Of a DNA stretch of 13,671 nt, positions 1-6,430 are shown in pieces. The stretch lies in assembly GCA_016874895.1 (NCBI GenBank), contig VGSX01000071.1, positions 1 to 13,671 of the forward strand, given 5' to 3'. The stretch is from Deltaproteobacteria bacterium (GTDB lineage Bacteria; Desulfobacterota; Desulfobaccia; Desulfobaccales; Desulfobaccaceae). The notes below the pieces were generated by a model. The model did not search any database. It was not told where the DNA came from and saw nothing but the letters and a program-made list of their open reading frames with translations. The translations under genes and the position numbers were made by a program. Every line of letters begins with the position of its first letter. Positions within the stretch are counted from its first letter, which is position 1.

Positions 1-13
1 AGGAGGAACCACA

Positions 14-1297
14 ATGTTTACCATCGTATCCGTAAATGCCCGGGAAATTCTAGATTCCCGCGGCAATCCGACGATTTGTGCCGATGTCAGTCTGGATGTG
101 GGTGTACGGGCCTTCGCCATGGTGCCCTCCGGGGCTTCCACCGGGGAACATGAGGCTCTGGAACTCCGGGACGGGGACGCCAAACGCTATGGCGGCAAAG
201 GGGTACTTCAGGCGGTGGAAAACATCAGAGAAGTCATCGCCCCGGAGCTCATCGGGGAAGACCCTCTGGATCAGATCCGCCTCGATCACTTAATGATAGA
301 GCTGGACGGGACCCCGAACAAAAGCCGCCTGGGAGCTAACGCCATCCTGGGGGTCTCCATGGCCGTAGCCCGGGCCGCGGCCGAGGCCCTGGAAATCCCC
401 CTGTATCGCTACCTGGGGGGAGTTCATGCGGCCACCCTGCCCATGCCCATGATGAACATTATCAACGGCGGCAGCCACGCCAGCAATAATGTGGACTTTC
501 AAGAATTCATGATCATGCCGGTGGGAGGAGATTCTTTTGCCCAAGCTTTACGCATGGCCGCCGAAGTCTTTCACACCCTGAAAAAAGTCCTCTCCGGCCA
601 GGGCTTATCCACCGGGGTGGGAGATGAAGGCGGTTTTGCCCCGGACCTGAAGAGCAACGAAGCAGCCCTGCAGGTAATCATGGAAGCCATCGCCCTGGCC
701 GGTTATCAGGCCGGGACTGATATAGTGATAGCCTTAGATCCCGCGGCTTCGGAATTTTATCGGGAAGGCTCTTACGTATTTCATAAGTCCGACGGCTCCC
801 GCCGCGACGCAGCCGGCATGACGGCCCTGTACCAGGACTTGGCGGCTAAATATCCCATAGTCTCCATCGAGGACGGACTGGCCGAGGACGATTGGGCCGG
901 CTGGCGGCAGCAGACTGTGGCCATGGGCGATCAGATCCAGTTGGTGGGGGACGATCTCTTTGTCACCGATGTGAACCGCCTGCAGCGGGGCCTAGACGAG
1001 AAAATCGCCAACGCCATCCTGATTAAGCTCAATCAGATCGGGACAGTCACCGAAACCCTGGACGCCATCCGGCTGGCCCAGCAACACGGCTACCGCGCCG
1101 TGATTTCCCACCGCTCCGGTGAGACGGAAGACACCTTCATTGCCGATCTGGCGGTGGCCACGGGGGTGGGGCAGATTAAAACGGGCTCCCTCTCCCGGTC
1201 GGAACGCGTGGCCAAATACAACCGCCTCCTTATCATTGAAGAAGAGCTGGGAGCCGCAGCCCGATTCAAGGATGATCCTTACTGGCTCAAAGGCTAA
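14..1297 (+). CDS. eno: Enolase (phosphopyruvate hydratase)
   Basis: Cytoplasmic glycolytic enzyme that interconverts 2-phosphoglycerate and phosphoenolpyruvate with magnesium. The 427-residue length is normal for the family. Visible family marks are the N-terminal substrate loop SGASTGEHEALELRDGD (39-55), the NGGSHASNNVDFQEFMIMP segment (151-169), GDEGGFAP with the general-acid Glu205, metal ligands Asp242, Glu286 (SIEDGL) and Asp313 (GDDLFVT), catalytic Lys338 (LIKLNQIG), and SHRSGETED (365-373). These positions correspond by hand alignment to E. coli Glu208 and Lys341. The start is set by a perfect AGGAGG at positions 1-6, seven bases before the ATG, so the promoter lies outside the window. 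The gene runs tail to tail into the next, reverse-strand gene with only 16 bases between stops. Nothing is missing or broken; identification is secure. Confidence 0.98.
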   Translation: MFTIVSVNAREILDSRGNPTICADVSLDVGVRAFAMVPSGASTGEHEALELRDGDAKRYGGKGVLQAVENIREVIAPELIGEDPLDQIRLDHLMIELDGTPNKSRLGANAILGVSMAVARAAAEALEIPLYRYLGGVHAATLPMPMMNIINGGSHASNNVDFQEFMIMPVGGDSFAQALRMAAEVFHTLKKVLSGQGLSTGVGDEGGFAPDLKSNEAALQVIMEAIALAGYQAGTDIVIALDPAASEFYREGSYVFHKSDGSRRDAAGMTALYQDLAAKYPIVSIEDGLAEDDWAGWRQQTVAMGDQIQLVGDDLFVTDVNRLQRGLDEKIANAILIKLNQIGTVTETLDAIRLAQQHGYRAVISHRSGETEDTFIADLAVATGVGQIKTGSLSRSERVAKYNRLLIIEEELGAAARFKDDPYWLKG

Positions 1298-1313
1298 AGG
1301 ACGGAAAAAGGGG

Positions 1314-1844
1314 TCAGGTTTTCGAGTCCAGATACCCCCGCAGGTATTTTAAGCCCTCCTGTTGGGTTATGGCGCCGCGGAACCGAAAGGGCACTTTCAT
1401 GCCCCCCAATAAAGACGCCAGGCGGAACCCGCCGGCCAGTTCATACTGCACTTTTTCCTTGAGTAAAAAGTTTTTTAAGGTCTGCGGGACTGCAGGAAGC
1501 TTGAGGAGAATGGGGACTTCCACGATACTTTCTACCCCCGCCGGCAAGGTGATGGCCTCGGTGCTCTCCCCTCGCACGAGTTCCGTGCCTTCCAGCCAGA
1601 CCTCGTAGTCATAACCCAAGATTCGTAGGGGCTCGGGATTAGGGTTGGTCAGACGCAGGGTAGCGCTCAGGGGCCAACACTGGCTCTCGGGGGGGTAGAG
1701 GGTGAAACCCTGCAAGGCCACCTCCGGAGGGGCAATTTTGCCCGTAGCCAGGTCTCTGACGCCGCACCCGCTCAAACTTAATATGATCATCAGATATAAG
1801 ACGGAGCCGGAAAAAACTGCTGGCCATAAAAATTTTTTTGACAT
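1314..1844 (-). CDS. LEA type 2 / WHy-domain lipoprotein
   Basis: A 176-residue exported lipoprotein. The N-terminus has basic residues (SKK), a hydrophobic stretch (about 7-25) and a lipobox LSGC with Cys27 as the lipidation site. The rest resembles the WHy/LEA14 fold: a beta-rich domain with LTNPNPEPLRILGYDYEVWLEG (about 66-87), the NPNP turn typical of the family, and a following strand with VEVPI. Such proteins occur in many bacteria as envelope lipoproteins; a desiccation or stress role is suggested by family name only and is not shown here. The start is backed by GAGG five bases upstream of the ATG. It is convergent with enolase and divergent from the outer-membrane gene at 1925. The fold assignment is by recognition; the exact function is unknown. 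Confidence 0.8.
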   Translation of the reverse strand: MSKKFLWPAVFSGSVLYLMIILSLSGCGVRDLATGKIAPPEVALQGFTLYPPESQCWPLSATLRLTNPNPEPLRILGYDYEVWLEGTELVRGESTEAITLPAGVESIVEVPILLKLPAVPQTLKNFLLKEKVQYELAGGFRLASLLGGMKVPFRFRGAITQQEGLKYLRGYLDSKT

Positions 1845-1866
1845 ATCTACCTCAAATTATTAGACT
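1838..1866 (+). promoter_or_regulatory. Sigma70-like promoter for the PagL-like gene
   Basis: A perfect -35 TTGACA (1838-1843) is followed after 17 bases by TAGACT (1861-1866, four of six matches to TATAAT). Transcription would start near 1873, giving a leader of about 50 bases. The -35 box overlaps the start codon of the divergent lipoprotein gene (reverse ATG at 1842-1844), so polymerase here could interfere with expression of that gene. Predicted from the sequence only. Confidence 0.5.
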
Positions 1867-1924
1867 CAGATAATTCTTCAAAAAAATCCGCGGCACCTAT
1901 CACATACTGAGGAGAATCGGAGCG

Positions 1925-2527
1925 ATGCATCGAAATGCCGCCGTCACTGCGAGGTTTAGGCGTATTTTCTTAACAGGTTTCATAACCTTGATAATCCTTG
2001 GCGCCGTGAACCCTTCCCTGGCAGGTTCTTTTACTGACGAATCCACCTACGAAATGGGATTGCGATTGGGTTATGGGCAGACTTGTAAGGCTAAGGAAAC
2101 CATACGTTTTTACAATTTTCTGCCCCGTTGGGGGGTTTTTCTCACCCGGCCGGATAATCCCGTATTGGGGCAACTGCGGCTTTCCTTCATCCTGGAGGGC
2201 ATCATCGGCGTCTTGGATGCCAGCCGCACCGGCTGGGATATCGGTTTCACCCCTCTGCTGAAAATCAGTTATCCCCTCTCGCATCGACTTTTGGGGTATA
2301 TCGAGGGCGGGGCAGGAGTAATTTGGGAAAACCTGGATTCGCCGGCATTCGCCCATACCTTTAATTTCAGCCCCCAGGTCGGGGCCGGGATAGACATTAA
2401 GCTGGTGGGCAATTATGCCCTCTCTCTGGCCTATCGTTTCCGCCACACCTCCAACGCCGGCCTTTATAAAGAAAATCCCGGGGTCAACACGAACTTTGCC
2501 ATGGTCGGGTTAACTTACTATTTCTAA
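1925..2527 (+). CDS. PagL-like outer-membrane lipid A 3-O-deacylase (acyloxyacyl hydrolase family)
   Basis: A 200-residue exported protein likely to be an outer-membrane beta-barrel that removes an acyl chain from lipid A. A signal peptide is clear: basic start (RNAAVTARFRR), hydrophobic core (about 14-28) and cleavage near SLAG (31-34). The mature part is made of alternating strands and ends in LTYYF, with a terminal Phe typical of barrel insertion. The family motif appears as FRHTSNAGL (172-180), giving His174 and Ser176 of the catalytic set. The PagL glutamate 14 residues after the histidine is Asn188 here; Glu183 is the nearest alternative. The nearest Shine-Dalgarno sites are GAGGAG at 1909-1914 and CGGAG at 1918-1922. 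It is followed by the PerR gene, which has its own promoter. Deacylase activity is an inference from the motif. Confidence 0.78.
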   Translation: MHRNAAVTARFRRIFLTGFITLIILGAVNPSLAGSFTDESTYEMGLRLGYGQTCKAKETIRFYNFLPRWGVFLTRPDNPVLGQLRLSFILEGIIGVLDASRTGWDIGFTPLLKISYPLSHRLLGYIEGGAGVIWENLDSPAFAHTFNFSPQVGAGIDIKLVGNYALSLAYRFRHTSNAGLYKENPGVNTNFAMVGLTYYF

Positions 2528-2532
2528 GAAGA

Positions 2533-2557
2533 TATTTTAAATATAGATTATTTTAAA
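2533..2557 (+). repeat. AT-rich direct repeat upstream of the perR promoter
   Basis: The nonamer TATTTTAAA occurs at 2533-2541 and again at 2549-2557, with starts 16 bases apart, in an almost purely A/T stretch ending 11 bases before the -35 box at 2569. The location suits an UP element or curved DNA that helps polymerase, or an extra regulator site. The repeat is seen directly; the role is inferred. Confidence 0.4.
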
Positions 2558-2568
2558 GTAAAAAACTC

Positions 2569-2598
2569 TTGACAGTAAAGAATATTATAAGGTAGTAT
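2569..2598 (+). promoter_or_regulatory. perR promoter, transcript nearly leaderless
   Basis: A perfect -35 TTGACA (2569-2574) is followed after 18 bases by TAGTAT (2593-2598). The expected transcription start falls at about 2604-2606, on or next to the ATG at 2605, so the mRNA would have almost no leader. In keeping with this, the only Shine-Dalgarno-like bases (TAAGG, 2588-2592) are 12 bases from the ATG and would lie within the promoter spacer. Confidence 0.55.
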
Positions 2599-2599
2599 T
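2581..2599. promoter_or_regulatory. Candidate PerR/Fur-type operator over the perR promoter
   Basis: AATATTATAAGGTAGTATT is an imperfect palindrome: positions 1-4, 6 and 7 pair with their mirror bases, and positions 5, 8 and 9 do not. It covers the promoter spacer and the -10 box. It contains ATTATAA (2584-2590), identical to one half of the Bacillus PerR box; the other half is poor. Autorepression by the PerR-like protein is the obvious reading, but it is an inference. Confidence 0.4.
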
Positions 2600-2604
2600 T
2601 TATT

Positions 2605-3030
2605 ATGAAAATAACGCCCGAACAGTTAACCAAGCGTTTAAAAGAGCGGCATATTTCGGTAACCCCGCAGAGGTTGGAAATCTTGAAATCGCTCATGACC
2701 AGGTACGACCACCCCAGCGCCGATAATATCTATCAGGAAGTCCGCCGCCACCTGCCCATGATCTCTTTTAACACGGTTTATAAGACGCTGGAAACCTTCT
2801 GTCAATTAGGTCTTGTGGTTAAGATCAATCCGCTCCATGAGGTGGCCCGCTATGATGGTAATGTAAACCCGCACACCCATCTCGTGTGCACCCGCTGTCA
2901 TAAGGTCCTTGATGTGGACTGGCAATGGCCCGACGAGGTGCCCTTGCCCACCCTCAACCTGGCGGATTTTCAGGCCACTGAAGTGGCGGTGCAGATTTTC
3001 GGCCTCTGTAGAAAGTGTCTGGCCGATTAA
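2605..3030 (+). CDS. perR: PerR-type peroxide-sensing Fur family repressor
   Basis: A 141-residue DNA-binding metalloregulator: an N-terminal winged helix (about 5-80, with VTPQRLEIL and the recognition region SFNTVYKTLETF) and a C-terminal dimerisation and metal domain. The structural zinc set is Cys95, Cys98, Cys135 and Cys138. The regulatory metal ligands of Bacillus subtilis PerR (His37, Asp85, His91, His93, Asp104) match His36, Asp84, His90, His92 and Asp103 here with a constant offset of one. The RYDGN segment and Asp103 favour PerR over Fur or Zur. Members sense hydrogen peroxide by metal-catalysed histidine oxidation and repress peroxide-defence genes. No such target gene is next to it; the preceding gene is a lipid A deacylase. 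The promoter carries a possible self-operator. Confidence 0.88.
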   Translation: MKITPEQLTKRLKERHISVTPQRLEILKSLMTRYDHPSADNIYQEVRRHLPMISFNTVYKTLETFCQLGLVVKINPLHEVARYDGNVNPHTHLVCTRCHKVLDVDWQWPDEVPLPTLNLADFQATEVAVQIFGLCRKCLAD

Positions 3031-3158
3031 TAATCAGCCGGCGTTCGGCCATCAGCAGAAATAATGAATTATGTCAACTGATTAAAAATTTAATTACTCG
3101 ACCATATCGCCCTTACTATCTGACTCCAATCCTTGAGCTAACCGCCTGACGCCTGGAG
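3031..3158. other. Convergent intergenic region with weak palindromes
   Basis: This 128-base AT-rich spacer separates the stops of perR and rnc. It holds an AT-only palindrome, ATTAAA-AA-TTTAAT (3081-3094), and a 7-base inverted repeat GACTCCA/TGGAGTC (3122-3128 and 3154-3160) with a 25-base loop that overlaps the rnc stop. Neither is followed by a T tract, so no convincing intrinsic terminator is seen for either gene. Confidence 0.4.
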
Positions 3159-3941
3159 TCATTGCTTATATTTCTCCTCATTCTCCTTCTGCCCCATAAT
3201 GGACTGTAGATCTGGGTCGGCTTGTTGCTGCAGGGTTTTTAGGGCCAGGCAGGCTGCTTGCTGGGAGGCTTGTTTTTTCGAATTGCCCCGGCCTCGCCCC
3301 AGGGGCGCGCCAGCCAACCGCACCTCCACCTCAAAGGTGCGGGCGTGGGCCGGACCGGTTTCTTGCATGGTATGGTATGTCGGTGAAATCTTCAGCCATT
3401 TCTGGACGTATTCCTGCAAAGCGGTTTTAAAGTCATGGGAATGGATCTTGCCCTCCTGATGGGATATGCTCTCCTTAAAAAGCCCCCCCACCACCTCCTT
3501 GGCTGCCTCATAGCCGCCATCCAGGAACACTGCGGCTAATACCGCTTCCAGGGCATCGGCCAGCATGGAGGGTTTATGCCGCCCGGATTGTTGCTCTTCT
3601 CCCCGACCGAGCAGAAGGTGGGAACCCAGGTCGAGACGCCGGGCTATTCCGGCCAAATGCCTGGCATTAACCAAAGAGGCCCGCCAACGGGAAAGGTCGC
3701 CCTCCCGGGCCTTGGGGTGGCGCTGTACCAAAAAATCGCTGATGATGACATTCAAGACCGCATCACCGAGAAACTCCAGACGTTCGTTGCTTAACCCGGT
3801 CTGGAGACATTCGTAGGCATACGAGCTATGCACCAGGGCCTGTTCCAGCCGGGCGCGGTCCCGAAAGGTATAACCGAGACGATTTTCCAACTCGGCCAGA
3901 TCGATCTTTTCTAACTTAGACGGCATAGACGGTGGCAACAT
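3159..3941 (-). CDS. rnc: Ribonuclease III
   Basis: Double-strand-specific endoribonuclease that processes rRNA precursors and structured mRNAs in the cytoplasm. The catalytic domain (about 14-160) holds the signature NERLEFLGDAVL (52-63) with Glu53, Glu56 and Asp60, and the second acidic pair Asp129 and Glu132 in LADALEAVLAAVFLDGG; these match E. coli Glu38, Glu41, Asp45, Asp114 and Glu117. A double-stranded RNA-binding domain follows (about 169-239: DFKTALQEYVQ to KKQASQQAACLALKTL). At 260 residues it is slightly longer than E. coli RNase III, with a charged tail. No good Shine-Dalgarno precedes Met1 or the alternative Met6 (3926), so the exact start is uncertain. It lies 105 bases downstream of the protease gene on the same strand and may share its transcript. 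A weak promoter-like pair (TTGCCA at 3984-3979, TATTCC at 3962-3957, reverse strand) precedes it. Confidence 0.96.
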   Translation of the reverse strand: MLPPSMPSKLEKIDLAELENRLGYTFRDRARLEQALVHSSYAYECLQTGLSNERLEFLGDAVLNVIISDFLVQRHPKAREGDLSRWRASLVNARHLAGIARRLDLGSHLLLGRGEEQQSGRHKPSMLADALEAVLAAVFLDGGYEAAKEVVGGLFKESISHQEGKIHSHDFKTALQEYVQKWLKISPTYHTMQETGPAHARTFEVEVRLAGAPLGRGRGNSKKQASQQAACLALKTLQQQADPDLQSIMGQKENEEKYKQ

Positions 3942-4038
3942 CCGATATCACGCTAAGGAATAATTTACCCCTGCTTGCTGGCAACAAGATAAGTGGGAAT
4001 TTTCATGCTAAAAGTAAGGTGTGCTGGCGCAACCGTCC

Positions 4039-4054
4039 GGGATTTTTCAATCCC
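4039..4054 (-). other. GNRA-capped hairpin over the protease stop codon
   Basis: On the reverse strand GGGATT-GAAA-AATCCC forms a perfect 6-base stem with a GAAA tetraloop. The stop codon of the site-2 protease (4049-4047) straddles stem and loop. No T tract follows, so it is not a standard terminator. It could stabilise or mark the junction of a protease-rnc transcript. The structure is visible; the role is inferred. Confidence 0.35.
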
Positions 4055-5180
4055 TCTCCTCTAATTCCACCTTTAAGGAAAAAAAGTTCAACAGGTCTTT
4101 TAAGGTTATTAAACCGGCCAGGCGGCCGTTTTCCACCACCAGCATGCGGCTGATGCCGTTCTGTTGCATCTTGGCCAACGCCTGGATGGCGTCGAGGTTA
4201 GGAGGGACGGAATTTCCCGGGGAACAGGGGATGACGGCTTCCCGGACGGTCTGGCGGCCCCAGGCCTCCCGGGGGATATCCTTCACCTGCCGGGTGGTGA
4301 CGCAGCCCAGCAGTTCCTCACCGTCCAGGACGGGATACATCCGGTGCTGATACCGAAAGATATAGTCTTCCACCAATTGTTCCACCGTAATGGATCCGGG
4401 CACTGTCACCGGGGCGGCGATCATGAAGCGGCGCACCGGCTCCCCCTCCAGGGCCTTGCGCACCAGGAGCTGCTGGTAGGACATCTGGGCCGCGTTTCTC
4501 AGAAACATGCCGATGAGGAACATCCAGGCCCCCCCGATAATATTGCCGCCGATGAACTGCAGGACTCCCAGGAACATCAGGGCCAGGGCAAAAGCCGAGC
4601 CCGTGGCGGCCGAAACCCGGGTGGCCCAGCGCAGATTTCCTTTAAAGCCCCACAATATGGACCGCAGTACCCGACCACCGTCCAATGGAAAGGCCGGCAG
4701 GAGGTTAAAAGCCGCCAGGATGCCGTTAATATAGGCGATATAAAAGATGACCGCGTTGACCGGAGTGCTCCAGCCGATGGACTCGCCATAGAGGTAAATC
4801 AGGTAGAATACCGCCCCGATGGCTATACTGGAAAGGGGGCCGACTATGGCCATCATGAATTCCGCCCTGGCGGTGGGAGGTTCATCCCCCATCTCCGCCA
4901 CGCCCCCGAAGACAAACAGGGTTATACCCTTGATATGCATGCCATACCGCCGGGCCACCAGGGAGTGAGAGAACTCATGGGCTATGATGGAAATGAATAA
5001 CCCCAGAGCCCCTATTACTCCCATGGTCCAGTAGGTGTCCCGGGCAAGGCCGGGATAGAGGTAAGGAAAAACCCCCGCAGCCAGGGACCAGGTAACCAGC
5101 AGGGCGATGATCAGCCAACTTGCATCGAGGCGGACTTCGAACCCGAAAAGCTCGAAGAGTTTTACACGTTTGCCGAACAT
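4047..5180 (-). CDS. Site-2 protease family membrane zinc metalloprotease with CBS domains
   Basis: An M50-type intramembrane protease of 377 residues. Predicted membrane spans cover about residues 20-230. The zinc site HEFSH (68-72) and the third-ligand motif NLLPAFPLDGGR (159-170, with Asp167) are both intact. The cytosolic C-terminal part (about 250-366) is a pair of CBS-like repeats (MIAAPVTVPGSITVEQLV; then VREAVIPCSPGNSVPPNLDAIQAL), which in this subgroup often bind adenine nucleotides. Such enzymes cut membrane-bound regulators in the bilayer; the substrate is unknown. An upstream in-frame ATG (5222) was rejected: the ATG at 5180 has AAAGGAG seven bases before it, and a promoter candidate at 5229-5201 would start transcription near 5194, inside the longer reading. 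rnc follows on the same strand. Confidence 0.92.
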   Translation of the reverse strand: MFGKRVKLFELFGFEVRLDASWLIIALLVTWSLAAGVFPYLYPGLARDTYWTMGVIGALGLFISIIAHEFSHSLVARRYGMHIKGITLFVFGGVAEMGDEPPTARAEFMMAIVGPLSSIAIGAVFYLIYLYGESIGWSTPVNAVIFYIAYINGILAAFNLLPAFPLDGGRVLRSILWGFKGNLRWATRVSAATGSAFALALMFLGVLQFIGGNIIGGAWMFLIGMFLRNAAQMSYQQLLVRKALEGEPVRRFMIAAPVTVPGSITVEQLVEDYIFRYQHRMYPVLDGEELLGCVTTRQVKDIPREAWGRQTVREAVIPCSPGNSVPPNLDAIQALAKMQQNGISRMLVVENGRLAGLITLKDLLNFFSLKVELEERD

Positions 5181-5200
5181 AGATTTCTCCTTTAACTTTA

Positions 5201-5229
5201 AAGATACCCATGTAACGATCATAAAGCAA
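5201..5229 (-). promoter_or_regulatory. Promoter candidate for the site-2 protease
   Basis: On the reverse strand TTGCTT (5229-5224) and TATCTT (5206-5201) are separated by 17 bases, four of six matches for each box. The expected start near 5194 leaves a leader of about 14 bases carrying the AAAGGAG of the 5180 start codon. Moderate support. Confidence 0.4.
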
Positions 5230-5355
5230 CCACAGAGCCGATTCTGTCTACTCTGGCGAAAATTTTCATGTGGGAGGTTGCAGATTAAGGTCCGCCGGCC
5301 CTCAGGGTAAGTCTGAAGCCCGCTCCCACAGAAAGGGAATTTCCCAATAAAACTG

Positions 5356-5377
5356 AACCGAAAAAATTTTTCCGGTT
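5356..5377. repeat. 22-bp near-perfect palindrome in a divergent intergenic region
   Basis: Arms AACCG and CGGTT enclose AAAAAA/TTTTT: ten of eleven base pairs match around the centre at 5366/5367, with one mismatch (A5361 against C5372). Allowing one bulged G (5355), the arms extend by ACT (5352-5354) and AGT (5378-5380). A second small palindrome, AATAA-AAA-TTATT, follows at 5381-5393. The site lies between promoter candidates of the divergent protease and SPFH genes, so an operator or nucleoid-protein site fits better than a terminator. The rest of the 291-base gap (5181-5471) holds the two promoter candidates and no gene. Confidence 0.5.
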
Positions 5378-5415
5378 AGTAATAAAAATTATTGCCGAAA
5401 AGAATACAGGAGGAT

Positions 5416-5444
5416 CTGACCGGCTAAACTAAGATCGATATACG
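5416..5444 (+). promoter_or_regulatory. Weak promoter candidate for the SPFH gene
   Basis: CTGACC (5416-5421) and TATACG (5439-5444) are spaced by 17 bases, with four of six matches in the -10 box and a TGAC core in the -35 box. It would start transcription near 5451, just before the AAGGAAGGAG of the SPFH gene. Low certainty. Confidence 0.25.
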
Positions 5445-5471
5445 CCCTTGACTAAGGAAGGAGAAACCACC

Positions 5472-6341
5472 ATGTTAGTTGTCATAGGGATTTTTTTGGC
5501 CTTTGTCGTCCTGGCCGCCTTGCGCAATTATTCCGTAGCGTTACCCTTTCCCCGGTGGCTGCCGTCTGCGGTGATTTTAGGGCTGGCATTTCTGGGCAGC
5601 GCCCTCACCGTGGTGCCGGCCGGGCATGTGGGGGTGCAGGTGCTCTTCGGCAAGGTATATCCCGATGTCCTGCCGGAGGGCTTGCATATAGTCAATCCAA
5701 TGATTTCCGTGAAAAATATGTCAGTCCGCACCCAGGAAATCTTCGAGCCTGCTGAAAGCCCGTCCCGGGAAGGGCTGAACGTAGTTCTGGAAGCTTCGTT
5801 GTTGTACCACGTCAATCCTGAAACCGCGGCCCGACTGTATCAACAGGTGGGGCCGCAGTATGCCCAGGTGGTGCTGGCGCCGTCGTTCCGTTCCGCCATC
5901 CGGGGAGTGACGGTGCAGCATGAGGCCAAAGACCTCTACACCTCGGGTCGGGAAATTATTGCCACCCAGATTGCCGAGGATTTGAAAAAAACCATGGCAG
6001 CCCGGGGATTATCCTTGGAACAGGTACTGTTGCGGCGCATCCAGTTGCCCAAAATGGTGGAAGACGCCATCAACGATAAGCTGGCGGCGGAACAGCAGGC
6101 CCAACGGATGCAGTTTGTCCTGGCCAAGGAGACCCAGGAGGCCGAACGCAAGCGCATCGAAGCCAAGGGTATCCAGGACTTTCAAAATATCGTTTCCCAG
6201 GGGTTGTCGGAAAACTTGTTGCGCTGGAAGGGTATCGAAGCCACCCGGTCACTGGCCGAATCACCTAACGCCAAAGTGATCGTGGTGGGGGGTCGGGACG
6301 GCCTGCCCCTTATTTTAAACACAGAAACCCGAAGCAGGTAA
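5472..6341 (+). CDS. Prohibitin-like SPFH/Band 7 membrane protein
   Basis: A 289-residue SPFH protein close to the prohibitin branch. It begins with a hydrophobic span (about 1-17) and a second one (about 29-49), followed by the Band 7 domain (about 47-215: VVPAGHVGVQVLFGKV, LPEGLHIVNP, EASLLYHV) and an alanine/glutamate-rich helix likely to form a coiled coil (about 195-235: KLAAEQQAQRMQFVLAKETQEAERKRIEAKG). Family members form large membrane rings or microdomains that often hold membrane proteases such as FtsH; no FtsH is seen here. The start at 5472 is chosen because AAGGAAGGAG lies 10 bases upstream; a TTG eight codons earlier lacks a ribosome binding site. The P-type ATPase follows after 89 bases with no credible terminator, only a short AT stem at 6339-6354, so the two may be co-transcribed. 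Confidence 0.92.
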   Translation: MLVVIGIFLAFVVLAALRNYSVALPFPRWLPSAVILGLAFLGSALTVVPAGHVGVQVLFGKVYPDVLPEGLHIVNPMISVKNMSVRTQEIFEPAESPSREGLNVVLEASLLYHVNPETAARLYQQVGPQYAQVVLAPSFRSAIRGVTVQHEAKDLYTSGREIIATQIAEDLKKTMAARGLSLEQVLLRRIQLPKMVEDAINDKLAAEQQAQRMQFVLAKETQEAERKRIEAKGIQDFQNIVSQGLSENLLRWKGIEATRSLAESPNAKVIVVGGRDGLPLILNTETRSR

Positions 6342-6430
6342 AAAAGCATTTTTATCCTTGAATTACAGGATTGATTGAGTAGGATAAGGATGGAGCAACC
6401 GCTTCCAACCGGGCAGGAAAAAGAGGCACA

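Noticed and set aside
1298..1313. Terminator between enolase and the lipoprotein gene
   Set aside because: The 16 bases between the two stops contain no hairpin; any bidirectional terminator would have to lie inside the coding sequences and none was seen.
3122..3160. Inverted repeat GACTCCA/TGGAGTC as a terminator for rnc
   Set aside because: The loop is 25 bases, and no T tract follows on either strand.
4164..5000. 278-codon forward frame inside the site-2 protease gene
   Set aside because: Antisense shadow of a gene with intact zinc motifs; its Gly/His/Asp/Gln-rich product looks like no protein family.
5181..5222. Longer start for the site-2 protease at 5222
   Set aside because: The ATG at 5180 has a strong AAAGGAG and begins the normal family N-terminus; the extension would overlap the promoter candidate.
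5448..5471. TTG start for the SPFH protein at 5448
   Set aside because: No ribosome site precedes it, whereas AAGGAAGGAG is well placed for the ATG at 5472.
6339..6354. TAAAAA/TTTTTA stem after the SPFH gene as a terminator
   Set aside because: The stem is all A/T with a 4-base loop and would be too weak to stop polymerase.
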